Positions 19,900 to 29,096 of a stretch of 64,000 nt of DNA are shown here, one piece after another (within the stretch, counting starts at the first letter, position 1; every line of letters starts with the position of its first letter). This DNA comes from an uncultured Eubacteriales bacterium (GTDB taxonomy: Bacteria > Bacillota > Clostridia > Oscillospirales > Acutalibacteraceae). A program made the position numbers and the translations under genes. The stretch spans positions 124,001 through 188,000 of the forward strand of contig CAKTDF010000001.1 of the NCBI GenBank assembly GCA_934541115.1, written 5' to 3'. The notes under the pieces were generated by a model, which worked only from the letters and a program-made list of their open reading frames with translations, was not told where the DNA came from and made no database searches.

Positions 19900-21047
19900 T
19901 CTATCTTGATAATGCCGCAACAACATTCCCAAAGCCTGTCTCTGTTGTGCGTGCCGTTTCCAATGCGTCTCTGACATACGGCGCAAATCCGGGCAGAGGC
20001 GGACACAAGCTTTCGGCAAGAGCGGGAGAAGAAGTGTATCTCTGCCGGCAAAAGCTTGCGTCAATGTTTTCATGCGATGTTGAAAGAACCGTTTTCACCC
20101 TCAATTGTACACATTCTCTCAACACAGCGATAAAGGGCGTTCTCAAAAAAGGCGATCATGTTATAACCTCATGTCTTGAACACAATTCGGTTCTTCGTCC
20201 GCTTGAATTTTTGCGCCAAAACGGCGTCATAACCTATGACGTTGCAGAGGTGGCGCCGCGAAATGATGAAATTACACTGCGTAATTTTGAAAAATTTATA
20301 AATCCGCGGACAAAAATGATTATCTGCACCTATGCTTCAAATGTTTTCGGAACGGTTTTGCCAATCAAAAGCCTTTCGGAGCTGTGCAGAAAGAAAAACT
20401 TGATTTTTGCCGTTGACTGTGCGCAAAGCGCCGGAATCTTCAAAATCGATATGGAAAAGGACGGAATCGATATTGTCTGCGCTCCGGGCCATAAGGGACT
20501 TTTCGGTCCGATGGGAACCGGTGTGCTGATGTTTTCAAAGGAGATAGAAATACGTTCGCTCCTTCAGGGCGGCACAGGCAGCCTTTCGCTGCGCAAGAGT
20601 CAGCCGGAGATTTATCCGGACGCCCTTGAAAGCGGAACCGTCAACCTGCCCGGAATTGCCGGTCTTTCCGCGGGACTTGACTTTATACGCTCCATCGGCG
20701 GAGAAGAAGCGATTCATAAAAAAGAGCGGCACTTGATGAACATTTTAAAAAATGAACTTAAAAAGGTAAAAAATATAACCGTCTATGATGATATGCACGG
20801 GGAGGTTTTTGCCCCAACGCTTTCTCTTTCGGTTGACGGAATGCACAGCGAACAGGCTGCACAGCTCCTTGATGAAATGAATATTGCCGTCCGCGCAGGA
20901 TATCATTGTTCATATCTCGCGCATACTGCCCGTAATACAACAAAGAACGGCACGGTGCGCGTCAGTCCGTCATTTTTCAATTCGGAAAAGGATATAAATT
21001 TTTTTGCTTTTTGTCTGAATAAAATTGCAATCGGCGGAAAAATATGA
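19896..21047 (+). CDS. Class V aminotransferase, cysteine desulfurase-like
   Basis: A 383-residue PLP enzyme of the IscS/CsdA superfamily. The start MIYLDNAATTFPKP is the family hallmark; the PLP lysine is in APGHKGLFGPMGTG, the His/Asp contacts in SCLEHNSVLRP and VDCAQSAG, and the C-terminal RAGYHCSYLAH carries the Cys expected for sulfur transfer. It probably releases sulfur or selenium from cysteine/selenocysteine and hands it to the coupled DUF3343 protein (inference). No iscU or selD is nearby. GTG start within the preceding stop codon. Confidence 0.9.
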   Translation: MIYLDNAATTFPKPVSVVRAVSNASLTYGANPGRGGHKLSARAGEEVYLCRQKLASMFSCDVERTVFTLNCTHSLNTAIKGVLKKGDHVITSCLEHNSVLRPLEFLRQNGVITYDVAEVAPRNDEITLRNFEKFINPRTKMIICTYASNVFGTVLPIKSLSELCRKKNLIFAVDCAQSAGIFKIDMEKDGIDIVCAPGHKGLFGPMGTGVLMFSKEIEIRSLLQGGTGSLSLRKSQPEIYPDALESGTVNLPGIAGLSAGLDFIRSIGGEEAIHKKERHLMNILKNELKKVKNITVYDDMHGEVFAPTLSLSVDGMHSEQAAQLLDEMNIAVRAGYHCSYLAHTARNTTKNGTVRVSPSFFNSEKDINFFAFCLNKIAIGGKI

Positions 21048-21053
21048 TACTAT
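21025..21053 (+). promoter_or_regulatory. Promoter of the candidate RNA
   Basis: TTGCAA, 17 bp, TACTAT, inside the last codons of the aminotransferase gene. Its predicted start falls at about 21060, at the foot of the structured region. Confidence 0.5.
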
Positions 21054-21059
21054 TTATAC

Positions 21060-21162
21060 AAAGTAACCGCTGTCGGTCCGGTGCGTGAGATTCAACGAAA
21101 ACGACGTTTCCGCGGTCTGTAAAATTGCGCCGTTTTTTTCTTCGGTTCAGTTGGCGGTTACC
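21060..21162 (+). ncRNA. Candidate structured RNA (unassigned)
   Basis: GTAACCGC (21063-21070) pairs perfectly with GCGGTTAC (21154-21161), closing a ~100-nt element. Inside, CGGTGC can pair with GCGCCG followed by seven T, a terminator-like arrangement that competes with the outer stem. It does not match the tRNA, SRP, 6S, T-box or riboswitch patterns I know. It could be a small RNA or a leader switch of cdaA, whose start lies 175 bp downstream. Confidence 0.45.
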
Positions 21163-21336
21163 GATATTTAAGCTTGATGTAAGTATTTAAGAATAGAATA
21201 TAAAACCACGAAGTTTCGCGCTTTGCTTTATTTCCATATCTTTCAAATTGCCGCGCTCGGCTTTTTGAAAAGATATGAGGGCGGACAAGCTCCGATTGGT
21301 TTTTTGAGATTTTTTACATTGTTGGTTGGTGAAAGT

Positions 21337-22203
21337 ATGAGTGAGTTCTTCGGTGCCGTAAAGGAAAATGCGGAAAAACTGCTGCTTTCGTTCCGCTGGA
21401 ACGATGCGCTTGACATAATTTTTGTTGCTTTTGTTCTCTATTACTGTATAAAGCTTTTCAGGCAGACCCGTGCAACGCATCTTGTGAAAGGCTTCATTTT
21501 CCTCGGTGTGGGCTACCTTATAGTTTCTGCTCTCGACATGTCAAGCAGCAGTTACCTTTTCAGCCGCCTTTTCAACGATATTGTCATAGTTGTCATTTTG
21601 CTCTTTCAGCCGGAGTTTCGTCACGCGATTGAAAGCTTTGGACGCGGCGACTTCAAAAAGTTCACAATTTTTTCGCGCGATTCGGTTTTGGAACGCGAGC
21701 AAAAGCATGCCGCTGTTTCAGCCGTGTGCAAGGCTGCTGCCAACATGAGTGAAACCAAAACAGGTGCGCTCATTGTTTTTGAGGGCAAAAGTCCCCTTGG
21801 CGAAATCATTGCAACCGGAAGTGAAATTGACGCTAAGATTTCCGTTCCCATTATTGAGAATATTTTTTATCCCAAGTCGCCTTTGCACGACGGAGCAATG
21901 GTTATCCGCGACTGCCGCGTTTGCGCTGCCGGCTGCATTCTGCCTTTGACTCAGAGCGCGCTCAGCCGTGAGCTGGGAACAAGGCACAGAGCTGCCGTGG
22001 GTATCAGCGAAGGCTCCGACGCAATGGTTGTTGTGGTCTCTGAGGAAACGGGAGCAATTTCCGTTGCGAGCGGCGGTTTTCTCAGACGGGGACTTACCAC
22101 CGGAGAGCTGCTTGAAACGCTTTCTGACTTTTTGATCGGTGATGAGGACGAAAAGGCGGAAAAGAAAAAGAGCAAACGGAGGAAGAAAAGTGAAAAAGAT
22201 TAA
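21337..22203 (+). CDS. cdaA: Diadenylate cyclase
   Basis: A 288-residue CdaA, which makes the second messenger c-di-AMP from two ATP. Three N-terminal membrane helices (about residues 23-100) precede the DAC domain with KSPLHDGAMVI (DGA motif) and LGTRHRAAVG (RHR motif). A highly basic/acidic tail (DEDEKAEKKKSKRRKKSEKD) extends it. The ATG follows GGTTGGTGAAAG. cdaR overlaps its 3' end, the usual cdaA-cdaR pair controlling cell-wall and potassium homeostasis; the customary third gene glmM is missing here. Confidence 0.95.
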   Translation: MSEFFGAVKENAEKLLLSFRWNDALDIIFVAFVLYYCIKLFRQTRATHLVKGFIFLGVGYLIVSALDMSSSSYLFSRLFNDIVIVVILLFQPEFRHAIESFGRGDFKKFTIFSRDSVLEREQKHAAVSAVCKAAANMSETKTGALIVFEGKSPLGEIIATGSEIDAKISVPIIENIFYPKSPLHDGAMVIRDCRVCAAGCILPLTQSALSRELGTRHRAAVGISEGSDAMVVVVSEETGAISVASGGFLRRGLTTGELLETLSDFLIGDEDEKAEKKKSKRRKKSEKD

Positions 22204-23500
22204 GACTGACTTTTTTGAAAAAGTTTTCTATAATAACAAGTTTCTGTTCGTTTTGTCGATTGTTCTTTCCGTCGCTCTTTGGGCAGCAGTCAAAATCAAT
22301 TACAGCGACAGCACCACGAGAACCATTTCAGATGTCAAGTTCACAATTGACAGCAGGCTTGCGCAGGAGAACGATTTTGAACCCTTTATTGAATCCGGTG
22401 AGCTTAAGGTAGACGTTGAGGTCAGCGGAAAGAGCTTCAACGTCAACTCGTTTTCAAAAGATGACCTTGTTGTTGAGGCTGTTTCCGGTTACGTTGATTC
22501 GGCAGGATACAAGGTTCTCAATATAACGGCGCGTTCAAACGAGAGCGGTGTAACAATTGCGTCGGTTTCGCCGTCTACCGTCACTGTTTTCTTTGATAAA
22601 TCCGCAAGCGATACTTTCAATGTGGAAGCAAAAATCAAAAACAGCGATGCCCTTGACAATACCGACGATTATTATATCGGACAACCTGTTCCGTCATTGA
22701 GCACAGTGAGCGTGAGCGGTCCCGCCTCGGTTCTTGAAGGACTGAGAAAGGTTAGGTTCACCGCCACGGTCAGCAAGGATCTTCTTCCTCTCACAGAGAC
22801 CGTTGATATCCCTGCAAAGATCAGCTTTGAAACAAAAAGTAAGGTCGGAAAAGAATTTTTGACCTGCAATGATGTCGGCACGGAGTCAAATCCCGCGTCG
22901 ATAACCATACCGGTGTCAAAAATCAAAACAGTAAAAACAGCGGTGAAATTCATCAATGAGCCAAAGCTTTATGATGAAAAGCCGCCTCGTGTGACGATTG
23001 AACCAGCTGACGTCAAGATTCTATACAATCCCGCCGATGAGGAGTATGAAAGCTATAACGTTTCAACGGTTGATTTCAGCAGACTCAAAGACGGAAAGAA
23101 TGTGTTCACCGTTCCTGTTGACGAAAAGAGCACCGTTGCTCTTTTTGACAAAAAGATAAGGCAGTTCAAGGTCACAATTGACCTTGGAACAATGAGTCAG
23201 ACGGTGCTTGACGCCTCAAACGCAAAGGTCGTGTTCCTCAATCAGAGCAAGGGATATAAATATACAGCCTCTCTGACGGATATCGGTCTTGACAGCGTAA
23301 CCATAATCGGTCCGGAAAGCAGCCTTGAAAAATTGAAAGCGGACATGCTTCAGATTGAAATAAACGTTTCTTCGCTTGATACGGAAAGCCTGCGCTATCA
23401 GACGGTGGAAATCTCGAATATTTCAATTCAATCGGCAGAGGTCAATGACTGTTGGGTATACGGAAGCTATCGCGCAAAGGTTTCCGTCAAGCTATCATAA
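22190..23500 (+). CDS. cdaR: YbbR-domain protein, CdaA regulator
   Basis: A 436-residue CdaR. A short cytoplasmic start, one membrane helix (FLFVLSIVLSVALWAAVKI, near residues 18-36), then an extracellular region of repeated YbbR domains with recurrent (V/I)xV(S/E)GP or IxGP turns (VSVSGPASVLEGL, VTIIGPESSLEKL). It binds and modulates CdaA from outside the membrane. The GTG at 22190 follows GGAGGAAGAAAA and overlaps the last 14 bases of cdaA, which implies coupled translation. Confidence 0.93.
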   Translation: MKKIKTDFFEKVFYNNKFLFVLSIVLSVALWAAVKINYSDSTTRTISDVKFTIDSRLAQENDFEPFIESGELKVDVEVSGKSFNVNSFSKDDLVVEAVSGYVDSAGYKVLNITARSNESGVTIASVSPSTVTVFFDKSASDTFNVEAKIKNSDALDNTDDYYIGQPVPSLSTVSVSGPASVLEGLRKVRFTATVSKDLLPLTETVDIPAKISFETKSKVGKEFLTCNDVGTESNPASITIPVSKIKTVKTAVKFINEPKLYDEKPPRVTIEPADVKILYNPADEEYESYNVSTVDFSRLKDGKNVFTVPVDEKSTVALFDKKIRQFKVTIDLGTMSQTVLDASNAKVVFLNQSKGYKYTASLTDIGLDSVTIIGPESSLEKLKADMLQIEINVSSLDTESLRYQTVEISNISIQSAEVNDCWVYGSYRAKVSVKLS

Positions 23501-23506
23501 TCAAAA

Positions 23507-23557
23507 AAAACAGCTGTGAGCGCAGCGCTGCCTGTTCGCCGCAGCTGTTTTCTTTTG
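23507..23557 (+). terminator. Terminator behind cdaR
   Basis: AAAACAGCTG pairs with CAGCTGTTTT, then CTTTT. Confidence 0.75.
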
Positions 23558-23621
23558 CTTTCGGGCGCAAAAGAAAGCGAAAAACAAAAATGACTTTTTT
23601 ATTAAAATATTTATTTTAGTG

Positions 23622-23650
23622 TTGATTTAACTTGAAGAATTTACTATAAT
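23622..23650 (+). promoter_or_regulatory. Promoter of the class A PBP gene
   Basis: TTGATT, 17 bp, TATAAT, giving a ~240-nt leader before the PBP start. Confidence 0.75.
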
Positions 23651-23732
23651 TGGTAAATAGCATGGCGCAGTTTGCGCTCTGTTTGTATTGCGGACTTTCT
23701 TTGCATAAGCTGCAGGCAAGTCGTCGCACTGC

Positions 23733-23748
23733 ACCGAACCGGTTCGGT
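23733..23748. promoter_or_regulatory. 16-bp palindrome in the PBP leader
   Basis: ACCGAACCGGTTCGGT is a perfect palindrome about 75 bp behind the predicted start. It could be an operator or a hairpin; no regulator is identified. Confidence 0.45.
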
Positions 23749-23898
23749 TCCGGCGGACAAGCATTCCGTTGTTTTGCGCCCGGGATAACTGCAAATCTGC
23801 GGTTATCAAATCAATATACATTTTAAAAGATATAAGCCGAAAAAAACAGGGTCTGTCGGGCACTGTAACGTTCGGTTCAAGCTTCGGAGGTCATCTGT

Positions 23899-26271
23899 AT
23901 GCCAAAAAGCTCAAATGATAAATCTCAGACAGAACGCCGCGGCGGCTCCCGGGAGCAGCCCAAGGCAAAAAGAAAGAGAGAAAAAAAGAAAAGGAAGCAC
24001 CCTGTGCTGTTTTCGATTTTCCTCGGTTTTTTCTGTCTCTTTGTTGCCGGAATGCTGACGGTTATCATAGTCGGCAATAACGTTCTTTCATACGTTGACG
24101 ATTTTGTCAACGGAAAGATCGTTGTTGATCTTGATAACTATAAAAGCTCGCAGAACATGACGTCTATCATGTATCACTACAATGAGGACGGAAAAGCTGT
24201 TGAGTCAATGCGTTTGCACGGCGAGGAAAACCGAATCTGGGTTGATTACGATAAAATGCCGGACGATCTTCTTTGGGCATTTGTCTGCCTTGAGGACAAG
24301 CGTTTTTATGACCACAGCGGCGTTGACTGGATAAGAACCATCGGCGTTCTTATCAGACCTTCGCTTGACGGACAGGGCGGCTCAACGATCACTCAGCAGC
24401 TCATCAAGAATCTCACCGACCAAAAGGATGTTACCTATATCCGTAAGTTCAATGAGATTCTGCGTGCGCTCAATCTTGAAAAATATTATTCAAAAAAGGA
24501 TATTCTTGAGGCGTATCTCAACACGGTATATCTCGGCGCAGGCTGCTACGGCGTCAAGACCGCTGCGGAGACCTATTTCGGAAAATCCGTCAGCAAGCTC
24601 AATGTTGCGGAGTGCGCGGTGCTTGCCGGCATCACACAGGCTCCGTATTCCTATAACCCTTACGTAAATTATGACAAGGCTATTTCGCGCCAGCGCGACT
24701 GCCTTTACTATATGCATCAGCAGGGCAAGATCACCGATAAGGAGTATCAGAAAGCGCTTAAAACAAAAATCAAGCTCGTAGGTCAAAAGGAAAGCAGTGA
24801 CAGCGAGGAAACAAAAGATGAAGAAATCTATTCATGGTATCAGGAATATGTAATAGATCAGGTCATTGCCGACCTCCAAAGCGAGTACGGTTACGAATAT
24901 AACGAAGCGTGGCGCATGGTTTATTACGGCGGACTTAAAATTTATACCGCTGTTGACACTAAGGTGCAGTCGCAGCTTGAAAGTATCTATGAAAACCGTA
25001 CCGGATTCCCGTATTCCTCAACGGACAGCCGCGGAAAGCTGCCCGAATCATCAATGACAATAATGGACTACAAGGGCAGGGTCGTTGCGCTCGTTGGCGG
25101 AACGGGCAAAAAGACGGGCAACCGTTCATATAACAGAGCCACCGACAACCGCGCAAAGCGTCAGCCCGGTTCTTCAATCAAGCCGCTGAGCGTTTATGCT
25201 CCGGCGATGGATCTCGGTCTCATTTCTCCGTCGTCGCTGATTCTTGAAAAAGCGCTGACCGTTGACGGTTCACCTTGGCCGCGTAACTTCAACGGCGACC
25301 ACGGCTCGGGCAGTTATATAACCGTTACCGAAGCTTTGGTGCGTTCACTCAACACGGTTCCGGCGCGTATTCTTAAAGAAATGCTTGGTCTTAACTCCGC
25401 TTATGAATATTGCAACGAGCATTTCCATCTTAACCTTTCAAACAATGATATAACGCTCAGCTCCTTTGCCGTAGGCGGAACAAATACCGGCGTCAACACG
25501 CTTGAAATGGCGGCTGCATTTGCAACTTTCGGCAACGGCGGAAAGTATTTTAAGCCGTACAGCTATTACAAGGTTCTTGACCGCAACGGAAAGACCCTCC
25601 TTGACAATACAGCCAATGAACCGGAGCAGGCAATCAAAACATCAACCGCAAACTCAATGCTTTCAATGCTCACAAAGGCGGTTACCCAGTCAAACGGTAC
25701 CGGCTACGGCTCATACATTTCGGGCTTCCAGACCTTTGCAAAAACCGGTACTACCTCTGACAACTGCGACAAGTGGTACTGCGGCGGAACACCTCATTAT
25801 GTAACTGCTGTTTGGTACGGCTATGACTACAGAGCCGACCTGCATACCGGAGGAACGAACCCGTCAAAGACAATTTTCCGAGAGGTCTTCAGTACTATTC
25901 ATCAGGGTCTTTCAAGCAAGACGTTCGCCGATGTCATTATTGAAGCCGGCGGCAGCAAGGAAGACGCTAATGTCAAGGTTCCGACGGTTGATTTGACAAC
26001 GGAGGCTCAGTCCGACACAACGGAGGAGACGACTGAAGAGACGACGACAAAGCCGCCGGAAACAACCGAAAAACCGACAAAGCAGACAACAACAAGAAAG
26101 CCGACCGAGCCGACGACGGCAAAGCCGACCGAGCCGGAAACGACAAAGCCGACCGAGCCGGCAACAACAAAACCGACCGAGCCGCCTCAGACCGAATCAA
26201 AGCCCGATCCTCAGCCTGAGCCGCAACCGGATCCTCAGCCGGATCCCCCAAATCCCGAAAATGCGGCGTAA
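23899..26271 (+). CDS. Class A penicillin-binding protein (PBP1A-type)
   Basis: A 790-residue bifunctional peptidoglycan synthase. A basic cytoplasmic start leads to one membrane helix (about residues 35-58). The GT51 glycosyltransferase domain has CLEDKRFYDHSGVDW with the catalytic Glu and GGSTITQQLIKN; the transpeptidase has SSIK (about 425), SLN (about 485) and KTGTTS (about 615). The last ~90 residues are a Thr/Pro/Glu-rich tail with repeated KPTEP units and a final PQPDPQP run, probably an extended wall-spanning stalk. ruvX follows 12 bp behind its stop. Confidence 0.96.
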   Translation: MPKSSNDKSQTERRGGSREQPKAKRKREKKKRKHPVLFSIFLGFFCLFVAGMLTVIIVGNNVLSYVDDFVNGKIVVDLDNYKSSQNMTSIMYHYNEDGKAVESMRLHGEENRIWVDYDKMPDDLLWAFVCLEDKRFYDHSGVDWIRTIGVLIRPSLDGQGGSTITQQLIKNLTDQKDVTYIRKFNEILRALNLEKYYSKKDILEAYLNTVYLGAGCYGVKTAAETYFGKSVSKLNVAECAVLAGITQAPYSYNPYVNYDKAISRQRDCLYYMHQQGKITDKEYQKALKTKIKLVGQKESSDSEETKDEEIYSWYQEYVIDQVIADLQSEYGYEYNEAWRMVYYGGLKIYTAVDTKVQSQLESIYENRTGFPYSSTDSRGKLPESSMTIMDYKGRVVALVGGTGKKTGNRSYNRATDNRAKRQPGSSIKPLSVYAPAMDLGLISPSSLILEKALTVDGSPWPRNFNGDHGSGSYITVTEALVRSLNTVPARILKEMLGLNSAYEYCNEHFHLNLSNNDITLSSFAVGGTNTGVNTLEMAAAFATFGNGGKYFKPYSYYKVLDRNGKTLLDNTANEPEQAIKTSTANSMLSMLTKAVTQSNGTGYGSYISGFQTFAKTGTTSDNCDKWYCGGTPHYVTAVWYGYDYRADLHTGGTNPSKTIFREVFSTIHQGLSSKTFADVIIEAGGSKEDANVKVPTVDLTTEAQSDTTEETTEETTTKPPETTEKPTKQTTTRKPTEPTTAKPTEPETTKPTEPATTKPTEPPQTESKPDPQPEPQPDPQPDPPNPENAA

Positions 26272-26283
26272 AGGGGAGTAATA

Positions 26284-26694
26284 ATGGTTATTCTTTCTGT
26301 TGACTACGGAGATGCGCGCACAGGGCTTGCTGTTTGCGACAGGTCTGAAATGCTCGCGTCTCCCGTGGGCGTAATAAATGAAAAATATGAGCCGCATGTG
26401 CTTGAAAAGGTAGCCTTTGAGGCTCAAAAATGCAAAGCTGAGCTTATAGTTGTCGGACTGCCGCGCAACATGGACGGTTCTTTCGGTCCGCGTGCGGAAA
26501 AATGCACAGACTTTGCCAAAAAGCTTGAGGAGCTTTGCAAAATCAAAACCGTTATGTTTGATGAAAGGCTGACGACTGTCAGCGCGCACAGGGCGCTCAG
26601 CAATGTCAATGTTCGCGGAAAAAAAAGAAAGGAAATCGTTGATGCGGTTTCCGCAGTTATGATTCTTGAAGACTTTTTAAAAACGCGCAAGTGA
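26284..26694 (+). CDS. ruvX: Holliday junction resolvase-like / pre-16S rRNA nuclease
   Basis: A 136-residue YqgF-family RNase H-fold nuclease. VDYGDARTGLAVCD carries the first catalytic Asp, VVGLPRNMDGSFGPRA the conserved PxNMDGS turn, DERLTTVSAHRAL the second acidic site and DAVSAVMILEDFL the last. The family matures the 16S rRNA 5' end and was earlier described as a Holliday junction resolvase. The ATG follows AAAGGGGAGTAATA, close behind the PBP gene. Confidence 0.95.
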   Translation: MVILSVDYGDARTGLAVCDRSEMLASPVGVINEKYEPHVLEKVAFEAQKCKAELIVVGLPRNMDGSFGPRAEKCTDFAKKLEELCKIKTVMFDERLTTVSAHRALSNVNVRGKKRKEIVDAVSAVMILEDFLKTRK

Positions 26695-26731
26695 TTTGCG
26701 ATATGCTCCGCCGAACGGAATATGACTTTGT

Positions 26732-26762
26732 GGCTGCAAGGAAAAATCCTTGCAGCCTTTTT
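26732..26762 (+). terminator. Terminator behind ruvX
   Basis: Perfect 11-bp stem GGCTGCAAGGA/TCCTTGCAGCC then TTTTT. The following 170 bp are AT-rich with nothing else supported before the CotH promoter. Confidence 0.9.
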
Positions 26763-26931
26763 CGTTCTTCACGGCTTTTGAAAGTTGTATATTTGAGGGA
26801 AAATATGGATAGGTTTGCAAAATTCACACAGTTTTTTCAAAAGTGTTAGAAATGCATTTGGCATTTTACACATAAAAAAAATAAAAGTTCAGAGAATATT
26901 CACAAATTGGTGAACATCTGTGTTATTTTTA

Positions 26932-26960
26932 TTGACTAAATGCTTTGAATTTGTTAAAAT
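26932..26960 (+). promoter_or_regulatory. Promoter of the CotH-like gene
   Basis: TTGACT, 17 bp, TAAAAT, 68 bp before the TTG start codon. Confidence 0.75.
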
Positions 26961-27027
26961 CAGATAGGAAATGGGCGTATGTCGGTTTTTTCTCCGACAG
27001 CTTATAAATTATAATGAGGTGATTTAA

Positions 27028-29025
27028 TTGTCAAAAAGACTTCAGAAGACGCTATCAATCGTTCTTTCGTTGATTTTTGCTCTCTCTGTTTTTGCCGTTA
27101 CCGCTTCGGCGCAGGGAGAAATTGAGTTTCTCTCTCTGAACGGCGTTGCAAAGGGAGAAAGCTTTTTTATCAACTGGCAAAAGAGCGATGCCGACGGAAA
27201 GTATTATTTCTACCTTCCGGCAGGAACGGATATGTCCTCTCTCAGAACAAAATTTGTTGCTAACAGCTCTGTTTATGTGGGAGAAACAAAGCTCGGTTAT
27301 GATATGGAAACCGATGTGTTCTATGGCGGCGGCGAGTTCACCGTAACCAGCGGCTCGGCGAGCTATCAAGTCGTTATTCTTCAGTCTCAGAACATTCCCG
27401 CAATGTTTATCGAAACCGAGTCCGGTTCGCTTGACGCCATTCATGCGGACAAGTCTCACAAGGAAAAGGGCAAGATTGCCGTTGTTGAAAACGGTGAGGT
27501 AACGGTTGACACGACTCTTTCTTCAATTAAGGGACGTGGAAATTCAACATGGAAGCTTGACAAAAAGCCGTATAACATCAAGTTTGACAAAAAGATTGAC
27601 CTTTTCGGTCTCGGCAAGGCAAAGAAATTCAGTCTTCTTGCCTCCCGTTATGATCCGTCGTTTATAAGGAACTCCTTTATTTTCGACCTTTCGGACGATA
27701 TGGGTCTTTATTACTCCTCAAAGTCACAGCATGTTGACCTTTATGTAAACGGCGAGTACCTCGGCAACTATCTTGTTTGCGAGAGTGTTGAAGTCGGTTC
27801 AAGCCGCGTTGACATCACAGACCTTGAAGAACTCAATGAGGAAGCTAACCCCGGCGTTGACGTTGAAAGCGCTCCTTTTGCAGGCGACAGATCCGGCAGC
27901 AGCGCAGGCTCAATAAAGTATGCCGATTTTCAGGGTAACCCCGATGATATCAGCGGCGGATATCTCCTTGAGTTTGAATTTCTCAACAGATATGAGCCGG
28001 AGATCAGCGGCTTTGTGACCAAAATAGGTCAGCCTGTTGTTCTCAAGAGCCCGGAGTATGCCTCAAAGGCTCAGGTTGAATATATCAGCTCGTTCTGGCA
28101 GGAATTTGAGGACGCTCTCTATTCCGACAACGGCACAAACTCTCTCGGAAAGCACTATACCGAGTACATAGACATCGATTCATTTGCAAAAATGTATATC
28201 ATTGAAGAGCTTTCAATGGACGTTGACGCAGGTCTTTCAAGCTGCTATTTCTTCAAAGATGCAAAGTCAGACAAGATATATGCTTCTCCCGTATGGGACT
28301 TTGACCTTGCGCTCGGTTCCTTTGATGAGTCACGTTACGGAGTTTCTCTCCTTGACGCAACGAAATGGTTCGCCGCAAACTCATATATCGGCAAAAAGAG
28401 CAACCCCACAGGAAGAGCTTTCTATACCGTTTTCGGCGAGCTTTTCAGACATGATGACTTCATTGAAGCCGTTAAGAAGGCATGGAATGAAAATGCACTT
28501 CCGAACCTTGGCGAAGAAAAAATCGCACAGGTCAAAGCGCTTGCGAACGATGTTGCTGCCTCGGCAACAATGGATAACTACCTTTGGCGCCGTCAGCTTG
28601 ACAGCAGCTATGAAACTGTTCTTGACGCTTTCAATAAGGAAGTTGACTATCTCGTATCATTCATCACTAACCGTACTTCGGCTCTGTCAAAGGGCTATTC
28701 CGACAAAGCAGCGTACCTTTTCTATGACGGAAACGGCGCCGAAGGCACAGCGTTTGAAACAGCTATAACCATTGCCGGCGAAAAGCTGAAGATTCAGAAA
28801 TGCTCAATGAATCATGACGATTTCCTCTACGTTTTTGACGGCTGGAACACCGAAAAGGACGGTAGCGGAACCTCTTATGAACCGGGCGATGAGATCACTC
28901 TCGGCGAGGGCAGCACAGTCCTTTATGCTCAGTGGAAAAAGGTCAACTTTGTTGTTGCCAATTATCTGCGCTTTGTTGAACTTCTCAAAGCTCTCGTTGC
29001 AAAAATCATGGGTTGGTTCAAATAA
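27028..29025 (+). CDS. Secreted CotH-family protein with C-terminal InlB-type repeat
   Basis: A 665-residue exported protein. A signal peptide (SKRLQKTLSIVLSLIFALSVFAVTASA) is followed by an Ig-like start, then a CotH domain (about residues 140-520) with KGRGNSTW, KKPYNIKFDKK, KKFSLLASRYDPS and WDFDLALGSFD. CotH proteins are atypical kinases, known from spore coats and from extracellular or cellulosomal proteins of gut bacteria. An InlB/Listeria-Bacteroides repeat (about 565-640, FDGWNTEKDGSG and VLYAQW) follows. The end, LRFVELLKALVAKIMGWFK, is a short amphipathic helix resembling the end of the next gene product. TTG start behind GAGGTGATTTAA. The next gene lies 71 bp downstream and probably shares the message. 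Confidence 0.88.
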   Translation: MSKRLQKTLSIVLSLIFALSVFAVTASAQGEIEFLSLNGVAKGESFFINWQKSDADGKYYFYLPAGTDMSSLRTKFVANSSVYVGETKLGYDMETDVFYGGGEFTVTSGSASYQVVILQSQNIPAMFIETESGSLDAIHADKSHKEKGKIAVVENGEVTVDTTLSSIKGRGNSTWKLDKKPYNIKFDKKIDLFGLGKAKKFSLLASRYDPSFIRNSFIFDLSDDMGLYYSSKSQHVDLYVNGEYLGNYLVCESVEVGSSRVDITDLEELNEEANPGVDVESAPFAGDRSGSSAGSIKYADFQGNPDDISGGYLLEFEFLNRYEPEISGFVTKIGQPVVLKSPEYASKAQVEYISSFWQEFEDALYSDNGTNSLGKHYTEYIDIDSFAKMYIIEELSMDVDAGLSSCYFFKDAKSDKIYASPVWDFDLALGSFDESRYGVSLLDATKWFAANSYIGKKSNPTGRAFYTVFGELFRHDDFIEAVKKAWNENALPNLGEEKIAQVKALANDVAASATMDNYLWRRQLDSSYETVLDAFNKEVDYLVSFITNRTSALSKGYSDKAAYLFYDGNGAEGTAFETAITIAGEKLKIQKCSMNHDDFLYVFDGWNTEKDGSGTSYEPGDEITLGEGSTVLYAQWKKVNFVVANYLRFVELLKALVAKIMGWFK

Positions 29026-29096
29026 GAGCAATATCAGAGTGAATAATGCCGCAAGGCAAAAAAATATATTATTCTGAAAGGAAATGTGGCTGAAAA

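Noticed and set aside
19191..21047. Defence island or prophage around the RyR gene
   Set aside because: No nuclease, integrase, toxin-antitoxin or phage genes nearby; flanks are chromosomal housekeeping genes.
21060..21162. 6S RNA or SRP RNA
   Set aside because: Too short for 6S, no GGTGCTGTT/GGAAGC SRP loop motifs.
26020..26260. Repeat array or CRISPR in the PBP gene 3' end
   Set aside because: The periodic sequence is in frame and encodes Thr/Pro/Glu repeats of a coding tail.
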